Position numbers and translations under genes: made by a program
From: Microbacterium proteolyticum
GTDB lineage: Bacteria; Actinomycetota; Actinomycetes; Actinomycetales; Microbacteriaceae
Reading direction: 5' to 3'
NCBI RefSeq assembly: GCF_029639405.1
Contig: NZ_CP121274.1
Location: forward strand, 3,658,001 to 3,722,000
Length of the DNA stretch: 64,000 bases
The notes under the pieces: model-generated
Database searches by the model: none
Seen by the model: only the letters and a program-made list of their open reading frames with translations
Told to the model about the DNA's origin: nothing
Part shown: piece after piece, positions 8,390 to 16,378 of the stretch
How positions within the stretch are numbered: position 1 is the stretch's first letter
How the letters are laid out: the number at the start of each line of letters is the position of its first letter

Positions 8390-8680
8390 TCAGGCGGATC
8401 TCGCTCTTCCCAAACAAATCCTCTGATAGCAATGCTCGCCAGGGGCCGCGACTATCGCGCTCACCTTGAGGCTGTCGACCTTGGCGAAGCCGAGCTCAAC
8501 CGCGGAGCAACCATTGGGGACGTCTGACAGGATCGCGCCGAAGGATCGCGGCAGTTTGCGCGCGAGCCTCCGGACTACGTCCGCAACACGATCCTCTCCG
8601 TCGACTGCTGCGTCACAAGCGCCACCAGTACCCAGTTCCTGGTCTGCATCGCCGAACAGCCCCTCTCCGCCTCCTGCCAT
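8390..8680 (-). CDS. Hypothetical 96-residue protein (uncertain)
   Basis: The frame begins Met-Ala-Gly-Gly-Gly and includes a plausible alpha/beta stretch (DRVADVVRRLARKLPRSF, then SAVELGFAKVDSLKVSAIV). It is read in the same direction as the 59-residue ORF and the giant gene, with 68 bases to the former, and could be the first gene of their transcript. A purine-rich GGGGAGG sits just before the ATG but the spacing is short. Other frames in 8350-8500 also contain protein-like fragments, suggesting decay or rearrangement. No family recognised. Confidence 0.4.
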   Translation of the reverse strand: MAGGGEGLFGDADQELGTGGACDAAVDGEDRVADVVRRLARKLPRSFGAILSDVPNGCSAVELGFAKVDSLKVSAIVAAPGEHCYQRICLGRARSA

Positions 8681-8749
8681 CACCTCCCCACCCACGCCGC
8701 GATACCCTGGAATCCGGCGCAGCCGCCCGTGCGGGCACCGCCCCACATT

Positions 8750-9511
8750 ATGAAGACCTCCTCGCTCTCCGCCCTGCGTCACGACGCGCCGGTGCTCGTC
8801 GTCGGCGACGGCCGCATGGGCCGCGCACTCGCGGCCGCACTCTTGGACGCGGGCGTGCCTGTGGTCGGCCCCGCGGGCCGCGGCGAGAACGGCGCGGATG
8901 CGGGCATCGTGCTCCTGGCTGTCCCGGATGCCGCGATCGCCGACGCGGCGCGAGCCCTCGCGCCCGGCCGGCTCGTCGGGCACCTGTCGGGCGCGCTCGA
9001 CCTGTCGGTGCTCGCGCCGCACGAGGCGTTCGGCATCCATCCGCTCATGACCGTCACGGGCGCCGGGGCCTCCTTCGCGGGGGTGACCGCCGCTCTCGCG
9101 GGCACGACCCCGCGCGCGCACGCGGTCGCCGCAGCGCTTGCGGGCGTGCTCGGGATGACCGGTGTCACGGTCCGCGACGAGGATCGCGCGGCGTATCACG
9201 CGGCCGCGTCGATCGCGGCGAACTTCCTCGTCACGCTCGAGGGCATGGCGGAAGACCTCGCCGCCACCGCCGGCGTCGATCGTGAGGCCCTCGTGCCGCT
9301 CGTGCGCGCGGCCGTCGAGAACTGGGCCGAGCGGGGAGCGGCCTCCGCCCTCACCGGGCCCGTCTCGCGCGGCGACGCCGCCACGGTCGACCGACAGCGG
9401 GCCGCGATCGCCGAGCGACTCCCCGATCGCCTCGCGCTCTTCGACGCGCTCGTCGAAGCCACGCAAGACCTGGCCGCGACGCAGCGCGCCGGAATCACGG
9501 CGACCCCGTGA
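8750..9511 (+). CDS. Rossmann-fold/DUF2520 oxidoreductase-like protein
   Basis: The 253-residue protein has an N-terminal Rossmann fold with the dinucleotide pattern VVGDGRMGRALAAAL (residues ~17-31) and a C-terminal helical DUF2520 domain (DRAAYHAAASIAANFLVTLEGMAEDL). The conserved HLSGALDLSVL and GIHPLMTVT segments lie between. The architecture resembles ketopantoate reductases and 6-phosphogluconate-dehydrogenase-like enzymes. Its coupling to panC by the overlapping GTGA suggests a role in pantothenate supply, possibly ketopantoate reduction. That activity is inferred, since the family is biochemically poorly defined. ATG 8750 is chosen as the last start before the fold. Confidence 0.8.
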   Translation: MKTSSLSALRHDAPVLVVGDGRMGRALAAALLDAGVPVVGPAGRGENGADAGIVLLAVPDAAIADAARALAPGRLVGHLSGALDLSVLAPHEAFGIHPLMTVTGAGASFAGVTAALAGTTPRAHAVAAALAGVLGMTGVTVRDEDRAAYHAAASIAANFLVTLEGMAEDLAATAGVDREALVPLVRAAVENWAERGAASALTGPVSRGDAATVDRQRAAIAERLPDRLALFDALVEATQDLAATQRAGITATP

Positions 9512-10398
9512 GCGCCCGGATCGTTCGCACGGTCGCCGAACTGCGCGCCGTGCTTGCCCCGCGCCGCGCCGACGGTGTCGGCTTCGTTCCCACCATGGGG
9601 GCTCTCCACGAGGGGCACCTGTCGCTGCTGCGCGCCGCGCGGAACGCCAACGGCACGGTCGTGCTGTCGATCTTCGTCAACCCGACGCAGTTCGGCGAAG
9701 CCGCCGACCTGAACGCCTACCCGCGCACCGAGGCGGCGGATGTCGCCCTCGCCGCGGAGGCGGGCGTCGACGTGGTCTTCGCACCGTCCGTCGCCGAGAT
9801 GTATCCGAACGGTTTCGCCACGACGGTCTCGGTCGGCGGCGCCATCACCGGCACGCTCGAGGGCGCGGAACGGGGGCGCTCGCACTTCGACGGCGTCGCC
9901 ACCGTCGTCGCCAAGCTCCTCCTCGCCGTGCAGCCCGACCGCGCCTACTTCGGGGCGAAGGACGCCCAGCAGGTCGTCGTCGTCCGCCGGATGGTGGCGG
10001 ACCTCGGCATCCCGGTCGAGATCGTCACGCGGCCCACCTCCCGCGATACGGACGGGCTCGCGCGCTCCAGCCGCAACACGCGTCTCTCGCCCGACGACCG
10101 CGCGATCGCGGCGGCGATCCCGCGGGCGCTCCGGGCGGCGCAGGATGCCTTCGCCCGTGGCATCCACGAGCCCCAGTCGCTCACGAACACGGTGCGCGCC
10201 GAACTCGACGGTCTCGACCCCGAGTACGTCGAGATCGTGGATGCCGACAGCCTCGACCCGATCGATGAGGTCGAGCGGCCCGCGCTGCTCGCGCTGGCGG
10301 TGCGCGTGGGGCCGGTGCGGCTCATCGACAACGTGGTGCTCACGCCGGGCGTCGACGATCGCATCACCCTCGGCACCGCCGAAAGGAGTCACGCATGA
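9508..10398 (+). CDS. panC: Pantothenate synthetase
   Basis: A 296-residue cytosolic enzyme that joins D-pantoate and beta-alanine with ATP to make pantothenate, the precursor of coenzyme A. The nucleotidyltransferase signature FVPTMGALHEGHLSLLRAAR includes the HxGH motif, followed by VNPTQFGEAADLNAYPR, GAKDAQQVVVVRRMVADL and TDGLARSSRNTRLSPD (KMSKS-like region). Length is typical of the family. The GTG start overlaps the preceding stop, and its own stop overlaps the panB ATG, so the three genes are translationally coupled. Confidence 0.97.
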   Translation: MSARIVRTVAELRAVLAPRRADGVGFVPTMGALHEGHLSLLRAARNANGTVVLSIFVNPTQFGEAADLNAYPRTEAADVALAAEAGVDVVFAPSVAEMYPNGFATTVSVGGAITGTLEGAERGRSHFDGVATVVAKLLLAVQPDRAYFGAKDAQQVVVVRRMVADLGIPVEIVTRPTSRDTDGLARSSRNTRLSPDDRAIAAAIPRALRAAQDAFARGIHEPQSLTNTVRAELDGLDPEYVEIVDADSLDPIDEVERPALLALAVRVGPVRLIDNVVLTPGVDDRITLGTAERSHA

Positions 10399-11258
10399 CG
10401 AGTCCGAAGGTCACGCTGCGACGGCTCCGCGAGCTCGCCGACGCGGGGACGCCGATCGTCATGGTCACGGCCTACGACTTCGTGTCGGGGCGCGTCGCCG
10501 AGCGCGCGGGCGTCGACATGGTGCTCGTCGGCGACTCCGGCGCACAGGTCGTGCTCGGCCTCCCCGACACGACGTCGGTGACGCTCGACGAAATGCTGAT
10601 GCTCGCGAAGGCCGTCCGCCGGGGTGTGCAGACCCCCCTCATCGTGTGCGACCTCCCCTTCGGCAGCACCGAGCGGAGCGACGAGCAGGCGGTCGCGACG
10701 TCGGTGCGCTTCGTGCAGGAGGCCGGCGCCGACGCGGTCAAGCTCGAGGGCGCGAACCCCGCCCGGCTCTCACGGCTCCGGGCGATCGTGGACGCCGGCA
10801 TCCCCGTGGTCGGCCACGTCGGCCTCACGCCCCAGACGGCGACGGCCCTTGGCGGTCTCCGCGCGCAGGGCCGTACCGCCGACGACGCGATCCGCGTCGC
10901 GCGCGATGCGTTCGCCGTTCAGGATGCCGGAGCGTTCGCGGTCGTCATCGAAGCCGTGCCCGCCGACGTCGTGGACGAGATCCGCCGGGCGCTGCGCATC
11001 CCGGTCATCGGCATCGGGGCGGGCTCCGCCGACGGACAGGTGCTCGTGCAGCACGACCTCCTCGGGATCACCGAGGGGCGCGCGCCCGTGTTCGTGAAGC
11101 GGTATGCCGCCGTCGGCGACGCGATGGTCGAGGCCGTCGAGGCATACGCCCGCGAGGTGCGTGAGGGCGCCTTCCCCGCCGCCGAGCACGTGTACCCGGC
11201 ATCCGCCGAGGTTGCGGAGGCGGTGCGCGCGTTCGTGGACGACTCGGGCCGCCGCTAG
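10395..11258 (+). CDS. panB: 3-methyl-2-oxobutanoate hydroxymethyltransferase
   Basis: A 287-residue ketopantoate hydroxymethyltransferase. It transfers a hydroxymethyl group from methylene-tetrahydrofolate to 2-oxoisovalerate, the first committed step to pantothenate. Family motifs include MVTAYDFVSGRVAERAGVD, LVGDSGAQVVLGLPDT (metal ligand Asp), VKLEGA, GHVGLTPQT, VVIEAVPADV and GIGAGSADGQVLV. An AAAGGAG ribosome site lies at 10382-10388 and the ATG overlaps the panC stop (ATGA). Its stop overlaps by two bases the stop of the convergent VOC gene. Confidence 0.97.
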   Translation: MTSPKVTLRRLRELADAGTPIVMVTAYDFVSGRVAERAGVDMVLVGDSGAQVVLGLPDTTSVTLDEMLMLAKAVRRGVQTPLIVCDLPFGSTERSDEQAVATSVRFVQEAGADAVKLEGANPARLSRLRAIVDAGIPVVGHVGLTPQTATALGGLRAQGRTADDAIRVARDAFAVQDAGAFAVVIEAVPADVVDEIRRALRIPVIGIGAGSADGQVLVQHDLLGITEGRAPVFVKRYAAVGDAMVEAVEAYAREVREGAFPAAEHVYPASAEVAEAVRAFVDDSGRR

Positions 11259-11686
11259 CTGCCGGTCTTCGCCCAGCCGTCGGGCGCCGCGATGTTGAAC
11301 ATCCACGCCACGCCCCAGGGGTCGACGAGCTCACCGTAGAAATCGCCCCAGACCTGCTTCTCCAACGGTTGGACGACCTCGGAACCACGCTCGACGAACC
11401 GCTCGTAGAACCCGGCCACGCGGTCGGTCTCGTCGCTCATGAACGCCGCCTGAGCTCGTCCCTTCCCCCAGCCTCCGGCCGGTTCGGCGAAGGCATCCGC
11501 TCCCATCACCGTGAACCCCTCGGCGCGGAGCTCGGAGTGCATCACCCCGTCGGCGGGGGCGTCGGTCATGCCGAAGTCGGCGAACGTCGAGATCGAGAGC
11601 TCGCCCCCGAAGACCGACTGGTAGAAGGTCATCGCCTCGCGGGCGTGACCGTCGAACGAGAGGTAGACGACGAGCGACGTGGGCAT
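11255..11686 (-). CDS. VOC/PhnB-like glyoxalase-superfamily protein
   Basis: The 143-residue protein is of the VOC superfamily, close to the PhnB/3-demethylubiquinone-methyltransferase-like group. It has the start LVVYLSFDGHAREAMTFYQSVFGGE, the middle segment HSELRAEGFTVMGAD and the C-terminal metal-site-like stretch GDFYGELVDPWGVAWMFN. Such proteins are small dimers whose substrates are mostly unknown. The ATG follows a GAAGGA ribosome site. It stands alone, convergent with panB and behind the MFS gene on the same strand. Confidence 0.85.
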   Translation of the reverse strand: MPTSLVVYLSFDGHAREAMTFYQSVFGGELSISTFADFGMTDAPADGVMHSELRAEGFTVMGADAFAEPAGGWGKGRAQAAFMSDETDRVAGFYERFVERGSEVVQPLEKQVWGDFYGELVDPWGVAWMFNIAAPDGWAKTGS

Positions 11687-11730
11687 GGCGGCATCCTTCG
11701 AGGGAGAGTTACGGTGAGGCCCACGGTAGA

Positions 11731-11761
11731 CCGGGCGTCCCGCGCACGGAAGAGCGCCCGG
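11731..11761 (-). terminator. Weak hairpin after the MFS gene
   Basis: CCGGGCG at 11731-11737 can pair with CGCCCGG at 11755-11761, just past the MFS stop on the minus strand. There is no U-tract, so termination is only possible. Confidence 0.3.
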
Positions 11762-11763
11762 CG

Positions 11764-12900
11764 TCAGGACCGTGGCGCCCGCACCGCCCCCGCTGCCGCC
11801 CCCACGACGACGACGGATGCCACGACGAAGACGCTCGTGTAGCCCCACGGATTCACGAGCACCCCGAGGACGCCGGCGCCGATCCCCTGCCCCGCGACGA
11901 GCACGATGAACAGCAGCGCGGTTCCCGCCGCCGACCGGCCGGCATCGATCTGCGCGGTCCAGCCGATGAGCGCTCCCGTCGCCGCCGTGTACGCCCAGCC
12001 GAAGACGGCGGACGCCACGATCGCGACGGCGAAGTTCCCGCCGGTCGCGGTGAGGGCGAGCGTCGCGCCCGCGGCGAGCGCGCACGTGAGCACCCATGTG
12101 CGCCCGGGCCCCGCGGCCGACATGCGCGGCGACGTGAACGCCACGGCGGCGCCTCCGACGCCCAGGGCGATCCACACGAGGGTGGAGGACACGGCATCCA
12201 TTCCGGCATCCACGAGAGCGACCCGGCCGAACGTCCAGACGGCAGCCGAACCGGCCCCGAACGCCAACGCGGCCGCGGTCGGCCGCGCGTGGGCGAGGAA
12301 CCAGGGCGTCGGCGGCAGGGCGGCACGCCGGTCGGACGGCGCCGGCGACCGCGAGGCGCGGAGCACACCGACCCCGGCGGCGACGGCGACGACCGCGGCC
12401 ACCGCCCAGACGATGCGCCACTCCGGCAGCAGCAGGAGCGCGAGGAGCCCGGCGGCGACGAGGCCCGGGCCCGTTCCGGAGTTGGCGATGTCCTGGAACG
12501 CCGGGCGGGATGCCGTGGCGGGGTGCGCGCGCAGCACGCCGACCACCCCGGGCGACGCGAGTCCGGCCCCGGCGGATCCCACCGCCGCCGCCACCGCGAA
12601 GACGACCGGGTTCGTGGCGAGCGCCATCGTCGTGGCGCCGAGCGCGGCGGAGGCCGCCGCCGTGGCGACAAGCGCCCGCGGCATCCGCGCGGCGAAGAAA
12701 CCGACGACGGCGCCGACGACGTAGAGAGCCGAACCGCCGGCCGAGATCACTCCCGCGAAGTCGGCGCCGAACCCCAGGTCGCGCTGGACGTCCGGGAGGA
12801 GGAGCCCGAAGGACAGGCGCACGAGACCGTAGGTCGCGGCGATGAGCAGGAGCGCGGACGACACGACCCCCGGCGTTCGCAACAAAAACGATCGTTTCAC
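11764..12900 (-). CDS. MFS transporter
   Basis: The 378-residue protein has about twelve hydrophobic helices and is of the major facilitator superfamily, resembling the YbfB/CynX-like group. Recognisable features are the first helix after a short basic N-terminus, the cytosolic loop after helix 2 (FFAARMPRALVAT) and a duplicated six-helix layout. Substrate is not apparent. It is divergently transcribed from a TetR regulator with only 23 bases between starts, a layout typical of regulator-exporter pairs for toxic small molecules. The GTG start is next to a palindrome that may be the operator. Confidence 0.85.
   Translation of the reverse strand: MKRSFLLRTPGVVSSALLLIAATYGLVRLSFGLLLPDVQRDLGFGADFAGVISAGGSALYVVGAVVGFFAARMPRALVATAAASAALGATTMALATNPVVFAVAAAVGSAGAGLASPGVVGVLRAHPATASRPAFQDIANSGTGPGLVAAGLLALLLLPEWRIVWAVAAVVAVAAGVGVLRASRSPAPSDRRAALPPTPWFLAHARPTAAALAFGAGSAAVWTFGRVALVDAGMDAVSSTLVWIALGVGGAAVAFTSPRMSAAGPGRTWVLTCALAAGATLALTATGGNFAVAIVASAVFGWAYTAATGALIGWTAQIDAGRSAAGTALLFIVLVAGQGIGAGVLGVLVNPWGYTSVFVVASVVVVGAAAGAVRAPRS
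12886..12897. promoter_or_regulatory. Candidate TetR operator palindrome
   Basis: AAACGATCGTTT is a perfect 12-bp palindrome at codons 2-5 of the MFS gene, 26 bases from the TetR start. It is the only obvious dyad in the divergent region, which makes it a candidate operator that would block both transcripts. Confidence 0.45.
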
Positions 12901-12923
12901 TTTCGCGAGTCTATGGTGCTGGG

Positions 12924-13496
12924 ATGGGCCTGCGCACCAGCACCACCGCGAAACTGCTCGATGCGGCCGACGAACTGTTCTTCACGCAGGGTGTGGCCGC
13001 CACCCCGATCGACGCCGTCCTCGACCGCGCCGGCGTGTCCGCCGCCACGATGTACCGAGGCTTCCCCAGCAAGGACGCGCTGGTCGCCGCGGCCCTCGAA
13101 CGGCGCCACGCGCACTGGCTGAGAATCTGGGACGACGCCATCGCCGCCGCCCCGACCCCGAGGGCTGCACTGCTGTCCGTGTTCGACGCCCTGGACGCGT
13201 TCCGCGCACGGCCGGAAGGCGCCCGCTGGTGCGCCTTCCTCGGCACCGCCGCCGAGTACGCGGATCCGCCGGCCGCGGTCGCCGATGCGCTGCGCCACGA
13301 GACCGAGGCCTACCTCGAGCGGCTCCGCGCCCTCTCCCGGGCCGCGGGTGCGCGCGATCCCGAGACCCTGGCGGGACGACTGCTCCTGGTCGTCTCCGGA
13401 GACCTCGCGATGCGGTTGCGCGACCCGGGGGCGACCAGTCGCACGGCGCGCGACATCTCCGAGGCGCTCGTCGACGCGGCGACCGAACGCACATAG
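12924..13496 (+). CDS. TetR-family transcriptional regulator
   Basis: The 190-residue regulator has the TetR N-terminal helix-turn-helix in residues ~8-55: LLDAADELFFTQGVAATPIDAVLDRAGVS followed by ATMYRGFPSKDALVAAALER. The C-terminal ligand-binding domain is all-helical, as usual in the family. The neighbouring divergent MFS exporter is its likely target. TATGGT lies 6 bases before the ATG, so the message may be leaderless. The inducer is unknown. Confidence 0.9.
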   Translation: MGLRTSTTAKLLDAADELFFTQGVAATPIDAVLDRAGVSAATMYRGFPSKDALVAAALERRHAHWLRIWDDAIAAAPTPRAALLSVFDALDAFRARPEGARWCAFLGTAAEYADPPAAVADALRHETEAYLERLRALSRAAGARDPETLAGRLLLVVSGDLAMRLRDPGATSRTARDISEALVDAATERT

Positions 13497-13582
13497 GAAG
13501 CGCATAGGCGCGATGAGGATGCCATGAGTGTCCGCCCCCGATGCTGAGGTCGTCCCCGAAACGACCGGCATCAGGAGCAACC

Positions 13583-14566
13583 ATGACCCGCATCCCCGAA
13601 CCCGACCAGACCCCCCTCGGCCCCGCCTACGAGGGCCGACTTCTCGACCGACCCGACGACGAGGTCGTCGACCAGGGCGCGTCCTTCGACATGCGCACCC
13701 TCGTCAGCCGCCGGAACGTCCTCGGCATCGTCGGACTCGGCGCCGGCGCGGTCGCGCTGGCCGCGTGCGCGCCGCAGACCGCGGCATCCACCGCGACGGC
13801 CACGGCCACCGCCACCCCGTCCGCCACGGCGACGGCCACCGCCTCGGCGACTCCGACGGCGACCGCGGCCGCCGCGGCGTACGCGTCCGAGGAGATCCCG
13901 CAGGAGACGAACGGCCCCTACCCCGCCGACGGCACCAACGGCGTCGACGTGCTGAACCAGTCCGGCATCGTCCGCAGCGACATCCGCTCGAGCCTCGACG
14001 GCGGCGCGACCGCCGAGGGCGTGCCGCTGACGTTCACCTTCACCCTCAGCGACCTGGCCAACGGCAACGCCGCGTACGCGGGCGCCGCGGTGTACGTGTG
14101 GCACTGCGACGCGGCCGGCCTGTACTCGATGTACTCCGACGCGGTCATCGACGAGACCTACCTCCGTGGCATCCAGGTGGCCGACGCGCAGGGCCAAGTG
14201 ACCTTCACCACCATCGTCCCCGGGTGCTACACCGGGCGGTGGACGCACATCCACTTCGAGGTGTACCCGGATGCCGCCTCGGCGACGAACGTGTCGAACC
14301 AGATCGCGACCTCGCAGGTGGCGTTCCCGCAGGACATGCTCGACGCGGTCTACGCCCTCGACACCTACCCCGGCTCGGCGCGCAACCTCGCCCAGATCGG
14401 CAGCCTCTCCAACGACAACGTCTTCTCCGACGGGTGGGACCTCGAGATGGGCACCTTCACCGGCGACCCCTCGACCGGCTACGTCGGCACCCTCGCGGTC
14501 GCGATCGACGCGACCACCCAGGCCAGCGTGTCCTCGCCCGGCGGCGGCGGCGGATCCCGTCCCTGA
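13583..14566 (+). CDS. Tat-exported intradiol dioxygenase-like protein
   Basis: The protein has 327 residues. After a cytosolic tail, SRRNVLGIVGLGAGAVALAAC (around residues 40-60) provides a twin-arginine leader ending in a lipobox-like Cys. A Thr/Ala/Ser low-complexity linker follows, then an intradiol ring-cleavage dioxygenase-like beta-sandwich. Segments typical of the fold are ETNGPYP, VYVWHCDAAGLYSMY, TYLRGIQ and the HIHFEVYP motif; Tyr and His residues there match the non-haem Fe(III) ligand pattern. The enzyme would act outside the membrane, where its substrate is unknown; catalytic competence is not proven. RBS AGGAG lies 7-11 bases upstream. Tat translocase genes follow at once, strongly suggesting it is their dedicated cargo. 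Confidence 0.85.
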   Translation: MTRIPEPDQTPLGPAYEGRLLDRPDDEVVDQGASFDMRTLVSRRNVLGIVGLGAGAVALAACAPQTAASTATATATATPSATATATASATPTATAAAAAYASEEIPQETNGPYPADGTNGVDVLNQSGIVRSDIRSSLDGGATAEGVPLTFTFTLSDLANGNAAYAGAAVYVWHCDAAGLYSMYSDAVIDETYLRGIQVADAQGQVTFTTIVPGCYTGRWTHIHFEVYPDAASATNVSNQIATSQVAFPQDMLDAVYALDTYPGSARNLAQIGSLSNDNVFSDGWDLEMGTFTGDPSTGYVGTLAVAIDATTQASVSSPGGGGGSRP

Positions 14567-14594
14567 TTCCTCCCCACCCAGAAAAGAGAACCCC

Positions 14595-14834
14595 ATGTTG
14601 CAGAACCTCACGGGCTGGCACGCCCTCCTCATCCTCGCGGTCGTCGTGCTGATCTTCGGCGCCGCGAAGCTCCCCGCCCTCGCACGCAGCGTCGGCCAGT
14701 CGATGCGCATCCTCAAGCAGGAATCCGAGGCAGACCGCTCCCCCGCGCCGGAGACGACCGCCATCACGTCGGTCGCCGACGCCGCACCGCGCACGGCCGA
14801 GGCCGACGCCGTTCCGCAGAGGTCCGGCGCATGA
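14595..14834 (+). CDS. tatA: Sec-independent protein translocase TatA
   Basis: The 79-residue protein has one N-terminal transmembrane helix followed by the hallmark FGAAKLPALARSVGQSMRILKQE amphipathic helix and a polar tail. TatA oligomers form the transport-competent assembly for folded, often cofactor-bearing proteins. RBS AAGAGA is upstream. It lies 28 bases behind the dioxygenase gene and overlaps tatC by ATGA. Confidence 0.93.
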   Translation: MLQNLTGWHALLILAVVVLIFGAAKLPALARSVGQSMRILKQESEADRSPAPETTAITSVADAAPRTAEADAVPQRSGA

Positions 14835-15598
14835 GCGCCGCCACCGTCGCCGCACGGGCGGTGATGCCGCTCGCCGGACACGCGCGCGAAGCCCGCGTCC
14901 GCTCGATGCGCGCGGCGGTGGCACTCGTGGTCGGCATCATCGCCGGCTACGCCCTGTCGGGCGGCATCCTGGAGATCCTGCGCGACCCCATCGAGCAGAT
15001 CGCGCTGGCCCGGAACGCGAGCCTCAACTACGACAGCGTCTCCGCCGCGTTCGACCTCAAGGTGAAGATCGCCGTGGTCGCGGGCGTCATCCTGTCGAGT
15101 CCGGTCTGGCTGTACGAGCTGTTCGCGTTCGTCTCCCCCGGCCTCACGCCCCGCGAGAGGCGGATGACGGCCGGCTACACAACCGCCGCGATCGTCCTGT
15201 TCGCCGGCGGGTGCGCTCTCGGGTTCACGATCTTCCCGCACGTCGTGGAAGTGCTGACGAGCTTCTCCTCCGACCAGGACAATTCGATCCTGAACGCGAG
15301 CACCTACGTCGACTTCGTGGTGAAGCTCGTCGCGGCGACGGGCGTGGCCTTCGTCCTGCCCGTCTTCGTCGTGCTGCTCAACGCCGTGGGTCTGGTCTCG
15401 TCCTCGACCATCCGACGCCATTGGCGCATCGTCGTCGTCGCCATCGTCCTCTTCAGCGCGCTGGTGACGCCCGCGGCCGACGTCCTGTCCATGTTCCTGG
15501 TGGCCGCGCCCATGTCGGCGCTGTTCGCCGCCGCCCTCGTGATCACGCACCTCGCCGACCGTCGGCGTGCGCGTCGCGACGCCCTCGACCGGAGATGA
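14831..15598 (+). CDS. tatC: Sec-independent protein translocase TatC
   Basis: The 255-residue polytopic membrane protein has the TatC features: the N-terminal cytosolic segment LAGHAREARVRS with the conserved His-x-x-Glu-hydrophobic-Arg-like spacing partly altered, then the periplasmic loops and the conserved block SSPVWLYELFAFVSPGLTPRERR. Later come the FAGGCALGFTIFPHVVEVLTSF and NASTYVDFVVKLVAATGVAFVLPV segments. TatC recognises the twin-arginine signal. Six helices are predicted. Gene order tatA-tatC-tatB with overlaps shows a single unit. Confidence 0.95.
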   Translation: MSAATVAARAVMPLAGHAREARVRSMRAAVALVVGIIAGYALSGGILEILRDPIEQIALARNASLNYDSVSAAFDLKVKIAVVAGVILSSPVWLYELFAFVSPGLTPRERRMTAGYTTAAIVLFAGGCALGFTIFPHVVEVLTSFSSDQDNSILNASTYVDFVVKLVAATGVAFVLPVFVVLLNAVGLVSSSTIRRHWRIVVVAIVLFSALVTPAADVLSMFLVAAPMSALFAAALVITHLADRRRARRDALDRR

Positions 15599-15602
15599 CC
15601 CC

Positions 15603-16205
15603 ATGTTCGGAATGAGCCTCGAGAAGCTCGTCCTCGTGATGCTGATCGCCGCCGTGCTGATCGGGCCGACCCGTCTGCCCGACTACGCGCGTCGCCTCTC
15701 GGCGTTCACCCGCTCGGCCCGCGGACGCTGGGATGCCGCGACCACGCAGTTCGAGCAGGAGACCGGCCTCACGCGCGACCAGTGGAACCCCGACGAGTGG
15801 CGCCGCTACGACCCGCGCGAGATCGTGCGCAGCGCGCTGCGAGACGCCCCCGCCGAGATCGGCCCCCCGGCACCGGATGCCGAGACCCCGCGCCCCGCGA
15901 ACGCGGCCGACGAGAGCGTGAGCGCGGCGGCATCCGACGCCCCCACGCCCGCCGATCCGTGGGCCGAGGTGCTCTCGGCACCCGAGACGCTCGCGCGGAT
16001 CCGCCCCGGACAGCGGTTCATCGTGGTCGGCAGCTCCGCCCACCCCACGCGGATCGCGCTCGACGCGCTCCCCGAGCTGCACCCCGCACGTCTGGCCGCC
16101 GCGGTGGTCGACCCGGAGGAGCCGGAGCTTCCGGCGGCCCCCGCCGCCGACGCGGAGCGGAACGACACCGCGGAGAAGACAGCTTCCGTCGGCGTCGCCG
16201 CCTGA
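15603..16205 (+). CDS. tatB: Sec-independent protein translocase TatB
   Basis: The 200-residue protein has a single N-terminal helix and the IGPTRLPDYARRLSAFTRSAR amphipathic segment typical of TatB, followed by a long Ala/Pro-rich tail. The Gly-Pro at the helix boundary distinguishes TatB from the Gly-Ala-type TatA. It follows tatC after 4 bases and is the last gene before a strong hairpin. TatB partners TatC in the cargo receptor complex. Confidence 0.88.
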   Translation: MFGMSLEKLVLVMLIAAVLIGPTRLPDYARRLSAFTRSARGRWDAATTQFEQETGLTRDQWNPDEWRRYDPREIVRSALRDAPAEIGPPAPDAETPRPANAADESVSAAASDAPTPADPWAEVLSAPETLARIRPGQRFIVVGSSAHPTRIALDALPELHPARLAAAVVDPEEPELPAAPAADAERNDTAEKTASVGVAA

Positions 16206-16248
16206 GCCGATCGGCGCCGGACCGCTATGCGGATCGGCGCCGATCGGC
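16206..16248 (+). terminator. Strong hairpin ending the Tat operon
   Basis: GCCGATCGGCGCCG (16206-16219) is the exact reverse complement of 16235-16248, giving a 14-bp stem directly after the tatB stop. CCGC/GCGG in the loop can extend it. There is no long T-run, as is common for actinobacterial terminators. Confidence 0.65.
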
Positions 16249-16378
16249 TTCGGCCTGGGCGGGGTCGTCGAGGCCCGTCCGCCGCCGACGTCGTCGGGCA
16301 GCAGCGCGGCCGCGGCCGCGATCGACGCTGCCCGAGCGTCGCCGCCCGAGCGGCGTCGACCCGAGAGTCGGCGGCCGG

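Larger units (their letters stand above)
2587..8749. mobile_element. Lower-GC genomic island next to tRNA-Lys
   Basis: The segment between tRNA-Lys and the pantothenate genes has visibly lower GC and more A/T-ending codons than both flanks. It carries a DUF4062 gene, a C-terminal piece of a tyrosine integrase and a giant HEAT-like/nuclease gene. Position beside a tRNA, an integrase remnant and atypical composition together support acquisition by transfer. The right boundary is uncertain because no direct repeat of the tRNA end was recognised. Confidence 0.55.

Noticed and set aside
13571..15604. Long open frame on the minus strand across the dioxygenase and tat genes (677 codons)
   Set aside because: It lies opposite recognisable genes, is rich in Arg, Gly, Asp and Val as expected of a high-GC antisense shadow, and has no family features.
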